Position numbers and translations under genes: made by a program
The notes under the pieces: model-generated
Databases searched by the model: none
Told to the model about the DNA's origin: nothing
What the model saw: only the letters and a program-made list of their open reading frames with translations
Assembly: GCF_011045125.1 (NCBI RefSeq)
Contig: NZ_JAAKZF010000022.1
Location: forward strand, 1 to 64,000
Length of the DNA: 64,000 nucleotides
Reading direction: 5' to 3'
Source of the DNA: Allomesorhizobium camelthorni
GTDB lineage: Bacteria; Pseudomonadota; Alphaproteobacteria; Rhizobiales; Rhizobiaceae
Shown here: piece by piece, positions 49,879-59,067 of the stretch
Position numbering within the stretch: position 1 is the first letter of the stretch
Layout of the letters: every line of letters begins with the position of its first letter

Positions 49879-51717
49879 TCAAGCGATCCTGAGCCGCAGC
49901 TCGCGCCGGGCGATTGGCACCAGAACGCGGTAGATGCGCTCGGGCCAAGCCAGCCGTAGCCCGGGGTCCGCTATTTCGATCTCCTCGACACGCGGAAGCC
50001 CCGCGCCGGCGAGCAGGATTTCACCGCGGTCGCCGACGTCGATGCGCCCATCTGAAAGCACCGGCTTTTCGCACAGCATCAGCGAAAGCTCGGCCTGCCG
50101 CGCACCGGCATATCTGTCGACGATCTCGACCGCTCCGCCCTTGGTGAGCCGCAGCGTGCGACGGTAATGCGAAAGCAGGGCCCCCTCGGGATAGGCCCCG
50201 GCGATGTCCATGCTGATCGATGACACGGCGTCGCCGAGGGCGACCTCGACATCGCGCGCGGCGAACGCTTCGCCGACTTGCTGCCCGACCCCTTCGAAGC
50301 TCGGCAGGTTGTGGAATGCGGACTGCATGGTCCAGATCTCGTAGCGCTGCGGCGAGAAGGTTTTGGCCGTGTATGTTTCCACGCCCACATCGATGAGAAG
50401 GGGCAGTCCGTCCTTGTAGACCGTCACGCTTCCGACATCGTTGTGGTTGTGCCCGTCGCCATTGTCGCCTGCCTTGGCGGCGACGACGAAGCGGACGTCG
50501 CGCGCGACGAACAAGCCGCAACTGGGATAGTAGATATCCGGTTTCTCAACGGGGCTCGGCTCAAAAGCCGACATTTCCCCAGCCGTCGAGATCGCCAGCA
50601 GCCGGTAGTAGAGATTGATCTCCTCCGGCAGTTCCGGCCTTTCGTTGCGGGCGGCGTCGGCTGCGGCGAAGGCGCAAAGCGCCTGCGATCCGACGGCCTT
50701 GCCGAACAGGAACTCCCGCGCGCCGCAAGGCTCCAGCACCGCCGATGCATCGGCGAAGTTGATGTAGTAGGGGCCTAGCACGTGGGCGTGGAGGACGAAC
50801 TCCGCCATGTTGCGGATTTTCGGCGCGCGCCAGAGATTAGAGAACACGTTCGGCGCGACCGTATCCATCACCGTGAGCGCGCCGAACAGGCAGAGCGCGG
50901 CATGGCGATAATAGAACGCGCCCTCGTCGCAGGCCCCGTCCTCGCCGTAGCCCTTGAGAAAGGCATCGAGGCTGTGCGCCGCCTTGGTGATGACGGCCCG
51001 GCGCACCGCCTGATCGGTCGGGCGCGTGAAGGTGCTGAGCAGGACGTTCTGCGTGCACCAGGGCGTCCAGTTTATCATCGGCTCGTCGCCATTGCCCATC
51101 CACCAGAAGTGGCGATCGAGATAGGGGCGGGTGATCCGCGTCTCTACTTCCTGGTCGATCCGTGCGACGATGGCGGGGCTGACGGCGTCGAGCACGTCGC
51201 CAAGGATTGACGCTATCACCGCGAGTTGGGCACCGGTTTCCGCCGCAAAGAGATCGATCACAGGCCGGGCCGAGTCGGGTAGCGGATCGCGCGCTTGTTC
51301 GCGTTCTTGCGCGTTGTGCGCAGGCAGCTGCCAGCCGCTTTCCTCGCAGACTAGGTAAATCCCGTCGATCAGCGCGTCGACAAACCGCGCGCGCCCTTCG
51401 ACCGCCTCCGCCAGCGCAAGCGTGTTTAGGCGCCGCCGGCGCGCGAAATAGTCGCGTTCATAGCCGACACGGTCCCCGGTCAGGGTGAAGGCGCGATAGC
51501 CCTGTGCGGTGAGAACCGGCCACGGCGACCGGAGTTCCGCCTCGGCGTCGGCGATCAGCCGGGATCTCATGATTTCGGGCAAGCCGGTCCAGAACGGACG
51601 ATCGGCGGAGGCGGGCGCCGGCGCGAACAGAGGCAGGATGTCGCCAAGCCCTTGCAGGCAGCAGGCGACCCGGGGCCCTGGCTCGGCGCGCTGGAAGATT
51701 TCCGCCACGCTGGACAC
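49879..51717 (-). CDS. heparinase II/III-like polysaccharide lyase
   Basis: A 612-residue enzyme with an alpha/alpha toroid N-terminal part (about residues 60-360) and the heparinase II/III beta-sandwich domain, marked by GHNHNDVGSVTVYKDGLPLL near residue 422 and the later SAFHNLPSFEG. It cleaves uronic-acid glycosidic bonds by beta-elimination, giving the unsaturated ends that GH88 removes. No signal peptide is visible, so it should act on imported oligosaccharides. The GTG at 51715-51717 follows GGGAGGAAAC. First gene of the LacI-regulated operon. Heparin, hyaluronan, alginate or ulvan fragments are all possible substrates. Confidence 0.85.
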   Translation of the reverse strand: MSSVAEIFQRAEPGPRVACCLQGLGDILPLFAPAPASADRPFWTGLPEIMRSRLIADAEAELRSPWPVLTAQGYRAFTLTGDRVGYERDYFARRRRLNTLALAEAVEGRARFVDALIDGIYLVCEESGWQLPAHNAQEREQARDPLPDSARPVIDLFAAETGAQLAVIASILGDVLDAVSPAIVARIDQEVETRITRPYLDRHFWWMGNGDEPMINWTPWCTQNVLLSTFTRPTDQAVRRAVITKAAHSLDAFLKGYGEDGACDEGAFYYRHAALCLFGALTVMDTVAPNVFSNLWRAPKIRNMAEFVLHAHVLGPYYINFADASAVLEPCGAREFLFGKAVGSQALCAFAAADAARNERPELPEEINLYYRLLAISTAGEMSAFEPSPVEKPDIYYPSCGLFVARDVRFVVAAKAGDNGDGHNHNDVGSVTVYKDGLPLLIDVGVETYTAKTFSPQRYEIWTMQSAFHNLPSFEGVGQQVGEAFAARDVEVALGDAVSSISMDIAGAYPEGALLSHYRRTLRLTKGGAVEIVDRYAGARQAELSLMLCEKPVLSDGRIDVGDRGEILLAGAGLPRVEEIEIADPGLRLAWPERIYRVLVPIARRELRLRIA

Positions 51718-51793
51718 GTTTCCTCCCGTCAGGCTGGTCGGCGAATTCTGGCATCGAAATCAGCCAGCGTTGTGTTGCGAAGTCAAGGAAAAT

Positions 51794-51836
51794 TTGCGAT
51801 AAGTCGCAACATTGCGAAACTAACGCAAAGTTGCGT
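51794..51836. promoter_or_regulatory. clustered LacI-type operator sites
   Basis: The 196-base gap between the divergent heparinase and LacI genes contains TTGCGATAAGTCGCAA (51794-51809, a 6+6 inverted repeat) and ACGCAAAGTTGCGT (51823-51836, a 6+6 inverted repeat with a 2-base centre). TTGCG (51812-51816) also pairs with CGCAA (51824-51828). Another TTGCG occurs at about 51775. TTGCGN-NCGCAA is a plausible half-site pattern for this LacI protein, with cooperative binding. Confidence 0.6.
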
Positions 51837-51913
51837 CCCTGCCCGCCTTGTGCAGGGCTTTCAGAACCGGTACCCGATTGCGATGATCGCAGCTACATTA
51901 GGAGGGGGCGCTG

Positions 51914-52951
51914 ATGGCCGAGCATGATGCGCCTGCCGGCGAGGATACGGTCGTCGCATCGCCTGGCCGGGTTACCCTGCGCGATATTGCTGATGCCGTG
52001 GGTGTTTCGATCAGCACTGCATCTCGGGCCCTCAATGGCGCGCCCGGCATTTCCGACGCGATGCGCTCGCGCGTCCAAGTGGCAGCGGAGCGCCTCAACT
52101 ATGCCGGCGCGTCGGCGGGCTATTCTTCGATAACCGTACTTTACGACGTGCATCTCACCGAGAGTGGTGCTGAGTTCATGCAGGCCGTGCAACGCGGCAT
52201 GGAGAGGAAGGCGCGCGAACTGGGCATCAATCTCTCCATGAAACTCGTCGGCCCCTCCGGCATGGCGCGGCTGACGCCTGACGACGAGACGGCGGGCTAT
52301 CTGCTTCTGTCAATGCAGCCGGAGGCCCTGATCCAGCTCTTGTCCGAGCGGGCCATCCCGGCCGTCATCGTCAACGGCCGCGAACCGCTCATGCGGCTGG
52401 ACGCCGTCGCGCCGGCCAACCGGACCGGCGGCTATCTCGCCGCTTGTCATCTTCTGGAGCTTGGGCACAGGAAAATCCTCGCGCTGGGCCATTCTCCACG
52501 CCCGACAATCCGCGACCGCATGGCCGGCAACCGCAAGGCCATGCAGGAGGCCGGGGTGGAGGCCAGCGCCGATCTGGTGATCGATCTGGAGGCTATGCGC
52601 ACCAACCTGGCCTACCACGCGATCAGACAGCGTCTGGAATCCAGGGGCAGCTGCGACTTCACGGCCATCCTGTGCTGCAATGATTCCTGCGCTTTCGGCG
52701 CCATAGCCGCGCTGACGGAGGCAGGGCTAAGCGTTCCCGGCGACGTATCGGTGGTTGGGTTCGATGACATTCCGACGGCCGCCCTGAACTCGGTGACATT
52801 GACGACCATACGTGTTGAAACCGAGGACATCGGCGCGCGAAGCGTCAATCGCCTCATCGAACGGATCAGGTCCCAGGACCAGCTGGTGACCTATACGGAG
52901 ACTGCCGTGAAGCTGGTGGTCCGCGACTCGACCGGTCCGTTGAAGAAATAG
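51914..52951 (+). CDS. LacI-family transcriptional regulator
   Basis: A 345-residue repressor with the LacI helix-turn-helix (VTLRDIADAVGVSISTASRA at about residues 20-39, then the hinge SDAMRSRVQVAAERLNY) and a periplasmic-binding-protein-like effector domain (ILALGHSPRPTIRDRMAGN, DVSVVGFDDIPTAALNSVTL). The ATG has an AGGAGGGGG ribosome-binding site. Divergent from the oligosaccharide operon and next to the repeats at 51794-51836, it is the likely local regulator, with an unsaturated disaccharide or keto-uronate as inducer. Confidence 0.9.
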   Translation: MAEHDAPAGEDTVVASPGRVTLRDIADAVGVSISTASRALNGAPGISDAMRSRVQVAAERLNYAGASAGYSSITVLYDVHLTESGAEFMQAVQRGMERKARELGINLSMKLVGPSGMARLTPDDETAGYLLLSMQPEALIQLLSERAIPAVIVNGREPLMRLDAVAPANRTGGYLAACHLLELGHRKILALGHSPRPTIRDRMAGNRKAMQEAGVEASADLVIDLEAMRTNLAYHAIRQRLESRGSCDFTAILCCNDSCAFGAIAALTEAGLSVPGDVSVVGFDDIPTAALNSVTLTTIRVETEDIGARSVNRLIERIRSQDQLVTYTETAVKLVVRDSTGPLKK

Positions 52952-53059
52952 TGATGCCTTCAACGGCGCCATCAAGACCCTCAATCTCAACGTCAAGCCC
53001 CCGCTTCGAGCGCGTCGAAAACCCCTCCGACAAGGTCCCCAGTTCCGCATGTTCTCCGG

Positions 53060-53247
53060 TGTGAACAAGCACCGAATGTTAACCCTCTAGCCAAAAAGGT
53101 CTCAAATACATGACTTTGCTGACAAATTCGCAACGCCGGTGGGGTCGTCATCGACGCCGGTCGTGACCCACTGACTCCACATTTCGTAACGGCAAATCAA
53201 GGCTTTACGCGGCTCCGGCGAGGGGCAACATTCGGTGCCGATTCACA
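53060..53247. repeat. 188-bp element bounded by 21-base inverted repeats, possible IS remnant
   Basis: TGTGAA-N3-GCACCGAATGTT (53060-53080) is matched on the opposite strand by AACATTCGGTGC-N3-TTCACA (53227-53247): 18 of 21 positions, with the three-base spacer differing. The 146 bases between hold no gene. The pattern suggests two preserved ends of an insertion sequence with the centre deleted, or a MITE. The rest of the 52952-53289 gap shows nothing else. Confidence 0.45.
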
Positions 53248-53289
53248 GGAGTATGCCGTCACGAGGGATTGCTTTGAAAAAGGAATGAA

Positions 53290-54201
53290 ATGGGCCGCCA
53301 AAACACATTCGATGGGTTATCCGAGTTTTTAGCTGTTGCGAAGCGGCAGAGCGTCCGAAAGGCTGCACTCGACCTTGAAGTGACGCCGGGAGCGGTCAGC
53401 CAGGCGCTGCAGAAGCTTGAGCGGCGTCTGGGAGCCTCGCTCTTCCACCGCACGACACGGCGCATATCGTTGACAGAGGCAGGGGAGATCCTGCTTGCAA
53501 AAATTGCTCCTGCAGCGCAACTCATCGAGACGAGCCTGGGGGAGACGCTCCATTCTTCAAACGAACCGTCCGGCACTTTGAAGCTCATCGTCGAGCGCCT
53601 TGCGTTGCCCCATGTCATAGAGCCGATACTACCGGCTTTTCGCGAAGCTTGGCCGAACGTAAAGATCGACATAACTGTAAGCAACAAGCATGATGACTTC
53701 ATCGCCGACGGTTACGACGCAGGCATCCTCATCGGATCCTATATCGCCAAGGAGATGATCGCGGTAAGGCTTTCGCCGCCCTTCAAATGGGCGGTCTTCG
53801 GGTCACCCGGTTACTTCAGGGAACATGGACGTCCTCAGGTGCCGAGTGATCTCACTAAACATCAGTGTATCCGGTACCGCCGGCCGGGGAAGGGCGACAT
53901 CTATCGCTGGGAGTTTCTCGAAGACGGACAAAATGTCAGCATCGAGCCAAACGGGCCTCTGACGGTGAACGATGGCCAGCTCATGCAGAACATCGCCTCC
54001 CAAGGCTTGGGCCTGATCTATTCATCAACATTTCACGCATCGAGAAAGCTTGCAGATGGCCAGCTTGAACCAGTCCTGCTTGACTATTCACCAGGGAGCG
54101 ATGGGCTCTTTCTATACTTTACGAAAACAGCGCAAAACCAGCCGAAGCTGCGTGCGTTCATTGACACCTGTTCCCAACTAAGGCGGTCGTTGGCTGCTTA
54201 A
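53290..54201 (+). CDS. LysR-family transcriptional regulator
   Basis: A 303-residue LysR protein: DNA-binding domain FLAVAKRQSVRKAALDLEVT, then the TPGAVSQALQKLERRLGASL helix, effector domain from about residue 90 with the CrgA-type pattern HDDFIADGYDAGILIGSYI. The codon usage is less G+C-rich than its neighbours, which may signal a different origin. No divergent target gene is adjacent: upstream is the repeat element and the convergent end of a cytochrome c remnant follows. Regulon unknown. Confidence 0.87.
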   Translation: MGRQNTFDGLSEFLAVAKRQSVRKAALDLEVTPGAVSQALQKLERRLGASLFHRTTRRISLTEAGEILLAKIAPAAQLIETSLGETLHSSNEPSGTLKLIVERLALPHVIEPILPAFREAWPNVKIDITVSNKHDDFIADGYDAGILIGSYIAKEMIAVRLSPPFKWAVFGSPGYFREHGRPQVPSDLTKHQCIRYRRPGKGDIYRWEFLEDGQNVSIEPNGPLTVNDGQLMQNIASQGLGLIYSSTFHASRKLADGQLEPVLLDYSPGSDGLFLYFTKTAQNQPKLRAFIDTCSQLRRSLAA

Positions 54202-54315
54202 CCAGCGACAGCTCAACTCCCACAGGCCCAAAGAACCGGCGTGAAAAATCTTGCGCGCCGATTAACGGCCCAAATGATGCAAGCCTGCACCGCGAGGCGT
54301 TGCGTCGTGAAGGTC

Positions 54316-54590
54316 TCATGGGGCAGCAAGCGTTTTGAGATACGCGATGATGTCCGACCGATCATCCAGTCTCACAACACTTGTGGTCATGCGGGTGCCC
54401 CGCAACATCCTGGCTGGACCCGACAAGTAGGCATCGAGCGTCTCATCAGTTCTAGATTACGCTCGAATTCACGATGGCCGTGGAATAACGATAGCCCTCC
54501 CCAGCGCCGGCGTTCCGGCCGAACACGCCATTCAAAGCGGGTCCCGACTTGTTTTGATCCTCAGTCGCCGGCGCAAGAGGCCCGTTAACC
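54316..54590 (-). pseudogene. frameshifted cytochrome c fragment
   Basis: On the minus strand one frame reads NKSGPALNGVFGRNAGAGEG and YRYSTAIVNSSVI then a stop. One base later the adjacent frame continues TDETLDAYLSGPARMLRGTR, then DRSDIIAYLKTLAAP and a TGA at 54316-54318. These are the middle and end of a class I cytochrome c, including the Met ligand region (GTRM). The heme-binding CxxCH part is missing upstream, where sequence passes into the 39-base repeat. It was probably the electron-acceptor subunit of the oxidoreductase now at 56.9-59.5 kb. Confidence 0.75.
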
Positions 54591-54597
54591 CATCTAG
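54559..54597 (+). repeat. 39-base direct repeat, copy 1
   Basis: Identical at 37 of 39 positions to 56860-56898. This copy lies between the cytochrome c fragment and the end of the BCCT gene, while the other copy covers the stop codon of the oxidoreductase large subunit. The two copies bracket the BCCT gene and the IS110 remnant. Confidence 0.8.
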
Positions 54598-54616
54598 CCG
54601 TCCGGCCGGCCATTTT

Positions 54617-56203
54617 TCAGCGCGGTTCCGACTGAAGCGTCTTCCAGGTCGCCACCATCATGAGCAGCAGCAGTAGGGCGAAGGGGAAGCCGGTGGCGAT
54701 GGCGCTCGCCTGAAGCGCGGCGAGCCCGCCGCCGAGCAGCAGCGCAATGGCGACAAGGCCTTCGAACGTGGCCCAGAAGACGCGTTGCGCCACCGGAGCG
54801 TCGACCTTGCCGCCTGCGGTGATGGTGTCGATGACCAACGAGCCCGAATCGGACGATGTGACGAAGAACACGATCACCAGCACGATGCCGATAAGGGAGG
54901 TCAGCCCCGCCAGCGGCAGCGGCTCCAGCATCCGGAACAGCGACAGTTCAGGCGTGTAGGCCACGACCGTCTCCTGCACGCCCTGATAACCGTCGTTCAG
55001 GAATTGCGAAAGCGCGGTGCCACCAAAGGCCGTCATCCAGAAGATCGACGCGATCGTTGGGATGAGCAGCACGCAAACGATGAATTCGCGCACCGTGCGG
55101 CCTCTCGATATGCGGGCGATGAACATGCCGACGAAAGGCGACCAGGAGATCCACCAGGCCCAGTAGAAGGTGGTCCAGCCATGCACGAACTCGTCGTCGG
55201 TTCGCCCAAAGGGATTGGACAGCGCAGGCAGATGGGTCACGTAGGACCAGGTGTTGCTAAAGAAGCCGGTGGCGATTTCCCCGGTCGGTCCGAGGGCGAA
55301 GACGAAAGCCACCAGCAGCACGGCGAGGACCATGTTGATCTCGGACAGGCGCTTGACGCCCGCGTCGAGGCCGGCGACGACCGAACCCAGCGCGACGGCC
55401 GTGATGCCGGTGATGAGCAGAACCTTCATCGTATCCGTCACCGGGACGCCGTAGAGGAAATTGAGGCCGGCCAGCGCCTGTTCCGCGCCAAAGCCGAGTG
55501 ATGTCGCCAGGCCGAAGAGCGTGGCGAAGACGGCCATGGTGTCGATGACATGGCCGATCCAGCCGCGAACGCGCTCGCCGAAAATCGGATAGAAGGCGGA
55601 GCGCACCGACAGGGGCATGCCCTTGTTGTAGGCGGCCAAAGCCAGCGACAGGCCGACGACGGCGTAGATCGCCCACGGGTGCAGGCCCCAGTGGTAGATG
55701 GTGGCTGCCATGGCGGCTTCGCGCGCGGCCTCGACCGCGCCGGCATTCACCGCGCCGTCGGCAACCGGGCCGGCGATTCCCAGGGGCGGGTTGTTGAAGT
55801 GATACATCGGCTCCAGCACGCCGAAGAACATCAGCCCGATGCCCATGCCGGCGGCGAAAAGCATCGAGAACCAGCCGGCATAGCCGAAATCCGGAACGGC
55901 GTCGGCTCCGCCGATGCGCACGCGCCCCAGCGGCGACAGGACAACAGCGAGGCAAAACAGGACGAACAGATTGCCTGCTATAATGAACAGCCAGTCGAAG
56001 GTGGAGGTGAGCCATACGCGCAGGTCGCCAAGCGCCGGGCCGACGGAATCCCTGAAGATCAGGGTGAAGATGACGAAGCCGACGATGACTACCGCCGAGA
56101 CGAAGAAGACCGGATTGTGAATGTCCAGCCCCAGAACCCGGATGTTGTCCTGGCCGGCTTCGAGGCCATGTTCCTCGGTCGCGGTCGTTTCAACAGATGA
56201 CAT
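54617..56203 (-). CDS. BCCT-family betaine/choline/carnitine transporter
   Basis: Secondary transporter for quaternary ammonium or related compounds, 528 residues with twelve predicted helices. Family segments: FSMLFAAGMGIGLMFFGVLE, the WGLHPWAIYAVVGLSLALAA region, GWTTFYWAWWISWSPFVGMF and ARISRGRTVREF. Two Trp positions of the usual betaine box (in the FWGVAEP-like motif) are Phe/Leu here, so the ligand may not be glycine betaine. The ATG at 56201-56203 follows AGGGAGGG. It is flanked by two copies of a 39-base repeat and may be a newcomer. Confidence 0.9.
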   Translation of the reverse strand: MSSVETTATEEHGLEAGQDNIRVLGLDIHNPVFFVSAVVIVGFVIFTLIFRDSVGPALGDLRVWLTSTFDWLFIIAGNLFVLFCLAVVLSPLGRVRIGGADAVPDFGYAGWFSMLFAAGMGIGLMFFGVLEPMYHFNNPPLGIAGPVADGAVNAGAVEAAREAAMAATIYHWGLHPWAIYAVVGLSLALAAYNKGMPLSVRSAFYPIFGERVRGWIGHVIDTMAVFATLFGLATSLGFGAEQALAGLNFLYGVPVTDTMKVLLITGITAVALGSVVAGLDAGVKRLSEINMVLAVLLVAFVFALGPTGEIATGFFSNTWSYVTHLPALSNPFGRTDDEFVHGWTTFYWAWWISWSPFVGMFIARISRGRTVREFIVCVLLIPTIASIFWMTAFGGTALSQFLNDGYQGVQETVVAYTPELSLFRMLEPLPLAGLTSLIGIVLVIVFFVTSSDSGSLVIDTITAGGKVDAPVAQRVFWATFEGLVAIALLLGGGLAALQASAIATGFPFALLLLLMMVATWKTLQSEPR

Positions 56204-56459
56204 GCTTCCCTCCCTGAGCTTTCGCCGTGCGTCGGTTCGGCCATCGGCGCACATGACCGTTCGCAAAGTGACTCGGTTATCCGAGCGTCATGGTCCTGAT
56301 TGCGACATCGATACGACAATTGCGACCTGGTGTAGGGCTCTGGCGCAGCAAAACCATACGTGGAGTTGCACCGAACGGTACAAGCCGACCCACGAAGCCC
56401 GGTCGGGCTTGCGCCGTCGGCTGCTCGCTAGGATGATGCCGGCTAAAGGACCAAAGCCG

Positions 56460-56545
56460 ATGCGACTCCTGCGGACGACGATGCTAATCGCGGCGCTCGC
56501 GACAGTAGCGCCGGCCTCAGCTTATACTGTCTTTCCGGACCGTGA
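56460..56545 (+). pseudogene. 5' fragment of a secreted-protein gene cut by an IS remnant
   Basis: From an ATG at 56460 the frame gives a convincing signal peptide (MRLLRTTMLIAALATVAPAS, cleavage after ASA) and a few mature residues (YTVFPDRDDD). It then runs into sequence that on the other strand belongs to the IS110 transposase remnant. The rest of the gene is missing. I cannot tell what it encoded. Confidence 0.4.
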
Positions 56546-56553
56546 CGACGATC

Positions 56554-56770
56554 CTTCGAGATGCGACCCGTCACGTCGGTCTCGCCCGACTGGCACTTCT
56601 TTGGCGTCAGGCCGAAAAGGTCGCCCACCATGCGGGACGAGCGAAACCGCGCCGGGTCGTCAACGGCCGAGAATGTTGGAGCGACCAAAACCCCGACACC
56701 CGGCACGCTCATCAACAACGCAGACACTGGAGCATTCCAATGACACATCAATCCCGGCATAGTAGTCCAC
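56554..56770 (-). mobile_element. IS110-family transposase remnant
   Basis: The start of an IS110 transposase (DYYAGIDVSLECSSVCVVD, with GTG at 56770 after GGAGAG) runs, out of frame and after a large internal deletion, into the C-terminal transposase_20 domain (LLMSVPGVGVLVAPTFSAVD, then FGLTPKKCQSGETDVTGRIS). About 220 bases remain of a gene of roughly 1 kb, so it is inactive. Confidence 0.75.
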
Positions 56771-56859
56771 GGTCGTCTCTCCTTGATGTTTGGCGCTGGC
56801 CCCGGCCATGACGCCGTTCACACCGTCATTGTGAGAGACGACCGCCTCGACCAACCCCT

Positions 56860-56898
56860 CCTCAGTCGCCGGCGCGAGAGGCCCGCTAACCCATCTAG
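56860..56898 (+). repeat. 39-base direct repeat, copy 2
   Basis: Second copy of the repeat at 54559-54597, with two mismatches. It includes the TAG stop of the oxidoreductase large subunit (minus strand) and the bases just beyond it. This is probably the original junction between that gene and the cytochrome c gene now stranded at 54.3 kb. Confidence 0.8.
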
Positions 56899-59053
56899 GC
56901 CTTCAGGTCTTCGGTATTGACTGGCAGTGTTCGCACACGCCTCCCTGTTGCCGAGAAGATCGCATTCGTGACGGCTGGAAACACCGCCGATGTCGCCGCT
57001 TCACCTATTCCTCCTGGTGGCTCGACGCTCGGGACGATATGGGTTTCAACGAGTGGTGCCTCGTCGATGCGAAGCGGCAGGTAATTGTCAAAATTGCTTT
57101 GCTCGACGCGGCCGTCCTTGAAGGTAATCGCGCCATACAGAGCCGCTGTCAGGCCGTACAAGGCTCCGCCTTCCATCTGGGCCGCAATCGTATCGGGATT
57201 CACTGTCAGTCCGCAGTCCACAGCGGTCACGATACGTGTAACCCTGACAGCGCCGTCGGCCTCGACAGCGGCGTCGGCAATCATTGCGAGATAGGAGCCG
57301 AATGCGAACTGCACGGCGACACCACGGCCCTGCCGGGCCGATAGTGGCTTACCCCACTCGGCCTTCTCTGCAGCCAGTTCCAGGACCCTCAACGCACGAG
57401 GATTTTCCGTCAGCAATCGTTTGCGGTAGTCGACCGGATCGGCTTTCGCTGCAGCAGCGAGTTCGTCGATGAAACTCTCGACCACAAAGACGTTGTGGGA
57501 AGGCCCGACACCGCGCCACCAACTCGTGAGAACACCTTGTGGCTCGACCTGGTTGAACTCGACCTGGATTGCCGAAAGCCTGTATGGCGGATGGGCCGCT
57601 CCCTCCACGCCATCGGGATCCACGCCGTTCTGCATTACGGGTGGCGCGATCCGGGCAAAAATCGACGATCCGGAGACGCGATGCATCCAGGCGACAGGGT
57701 TTCCCTGCTCGTCAATCCCGCCTGACATTCGATCGTAGTAGTACGGGCGGTAGTAGCCGTGCTGAACATCTTCCTCGCGGCTCCAGATAATTTTGACCGG
57801 GCTGTCGACGTGCATCGCAACCTCCACAGCGTGGACGATGCCGTCGACTTCGAGGCGGCGGCCGAAACCACCGCCGACAATATGATTGTTGATGATGATC
57901 TTCTCCGGCTCCAGGCCGGTGACTGTCGCGGCAGCCGCTTTGGCCGCAGAGAGGTTCTGGGTCCCGACCCAGAGCTCGCAGGCATCCTCACGCACGTGCA
58001 CCGTGCAATTCATCGGCTCCATTGCCGTGTGGGAAAGAAAAGGCAATTGGTAAACGGCGTCGATCCGCTGCGCTGCGCTTGCCAGCGCCTTTGTCACATC
58101 GCCTTCGCTGCGTGCAATGGCGCCGGGTTTGTGTGATTCCTGATCCAGATGTCGTACGATGTCGGCGCTGGACACCTGTGCGTTAGGACCGTCATCCCAT
58201 TCGATCGAAGCTGCCGCGAGCCCCTTCTTGGCCGCTCCGGTGTGATCCGCCACGACCGCCACGGCGCTATCCGTCAGCACGACCTGGCGCACCCCATTGA
58301 TCGCGAGCGCGGCCTGCTCATTTACCGACTTCGGCTTGCCGCCAAGAACCGGAGATATAGCTATTGCGGCAATCCTGGTCCCATCAGGAAATGCGTCGAT
58401 GCCATACCTGAGCGACCCGTTGACCTTTCCCGGCGTATCCAGCCGCTTTGCTGACGTTCCCAGGAGCTTGAAATCCTCCGGAGACTTGAGCGTAACGTTT
58501 TCCGGGGCAGGAGCGGGGATCGACGCAGCAATGTCGACCAACTCGCCATAGGCCAGCTTCCGGTCTCCAGAGTTGCTGAGGACAAAGCCATTCTCGGCGC
58601 GACAGGTTGCCGGATCGACGTTCCACTCCTTTGCTGCAGCCTGAATGAGTAGGGTGCGTGCCGTCGCACCGGCCGTGCGCAAGGGTGTCCAGAACGCGCG
58701 TATCGACGTAGAACCGCCCGTCATCTGACGCCCGAGCATCGGATGGGCGTACAGGGTCTCATCGAGGGGAGCATGTTCGAGCTTTACATCGTCAAGTGCG
58801 ACTTCCAGCTCTCGGCGAGCAGCATTGCGTGGGCGGTGTAGATTCCTTGGCCCATTTCCACTTGCGGCATGACCAGTGTAACAAGGCCTTTCCGGTCGAT
58901 GCGAATGAAAGCATTGGGAGCGAAGTCCGTGGCAGCTTCCGCAGACAGGTACGGGCCAAGCGCGAGATTGACCACGAGACCACCTCCCAGCGCAGCGCTG
59001 GCCTTCAGGAAAAGGCGGCGGTTCAGCTGTGGGCCGAGAGCACTGCTTGACAT
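56895..59053 (-). pseudogene. molybdopterin-binding large subunit of an aldehyde/isoquinoline oxidoreductase, frameshifted
   Basis: The product would be about 719 residues, IorB/CoxL-like and periplasmic (NRRLFLKASAALGGGLVVNL leader), taking electrons from an aldehyde or N-heterocycle. The N-terminal 83 residues are in one frame (to MLLAE, about 58811); everything after ELEVALDDVKL is in another. Inserting one G near 58808-58812 restores a continuous protein, so this is a single-base deletion. The rest looks intact: GGGFGRRLEVDGIVHAVEVA, WWRGVGPSHNVFVVESFIDE, and PPGGIGEAATSAVFPAVTNA with the catalytic-Glu region. Either a recent pseudogene or a sequencing error. Confidence 0.85.
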
Positions 59054-59067
59054 GGTCTTGTCTCCCG

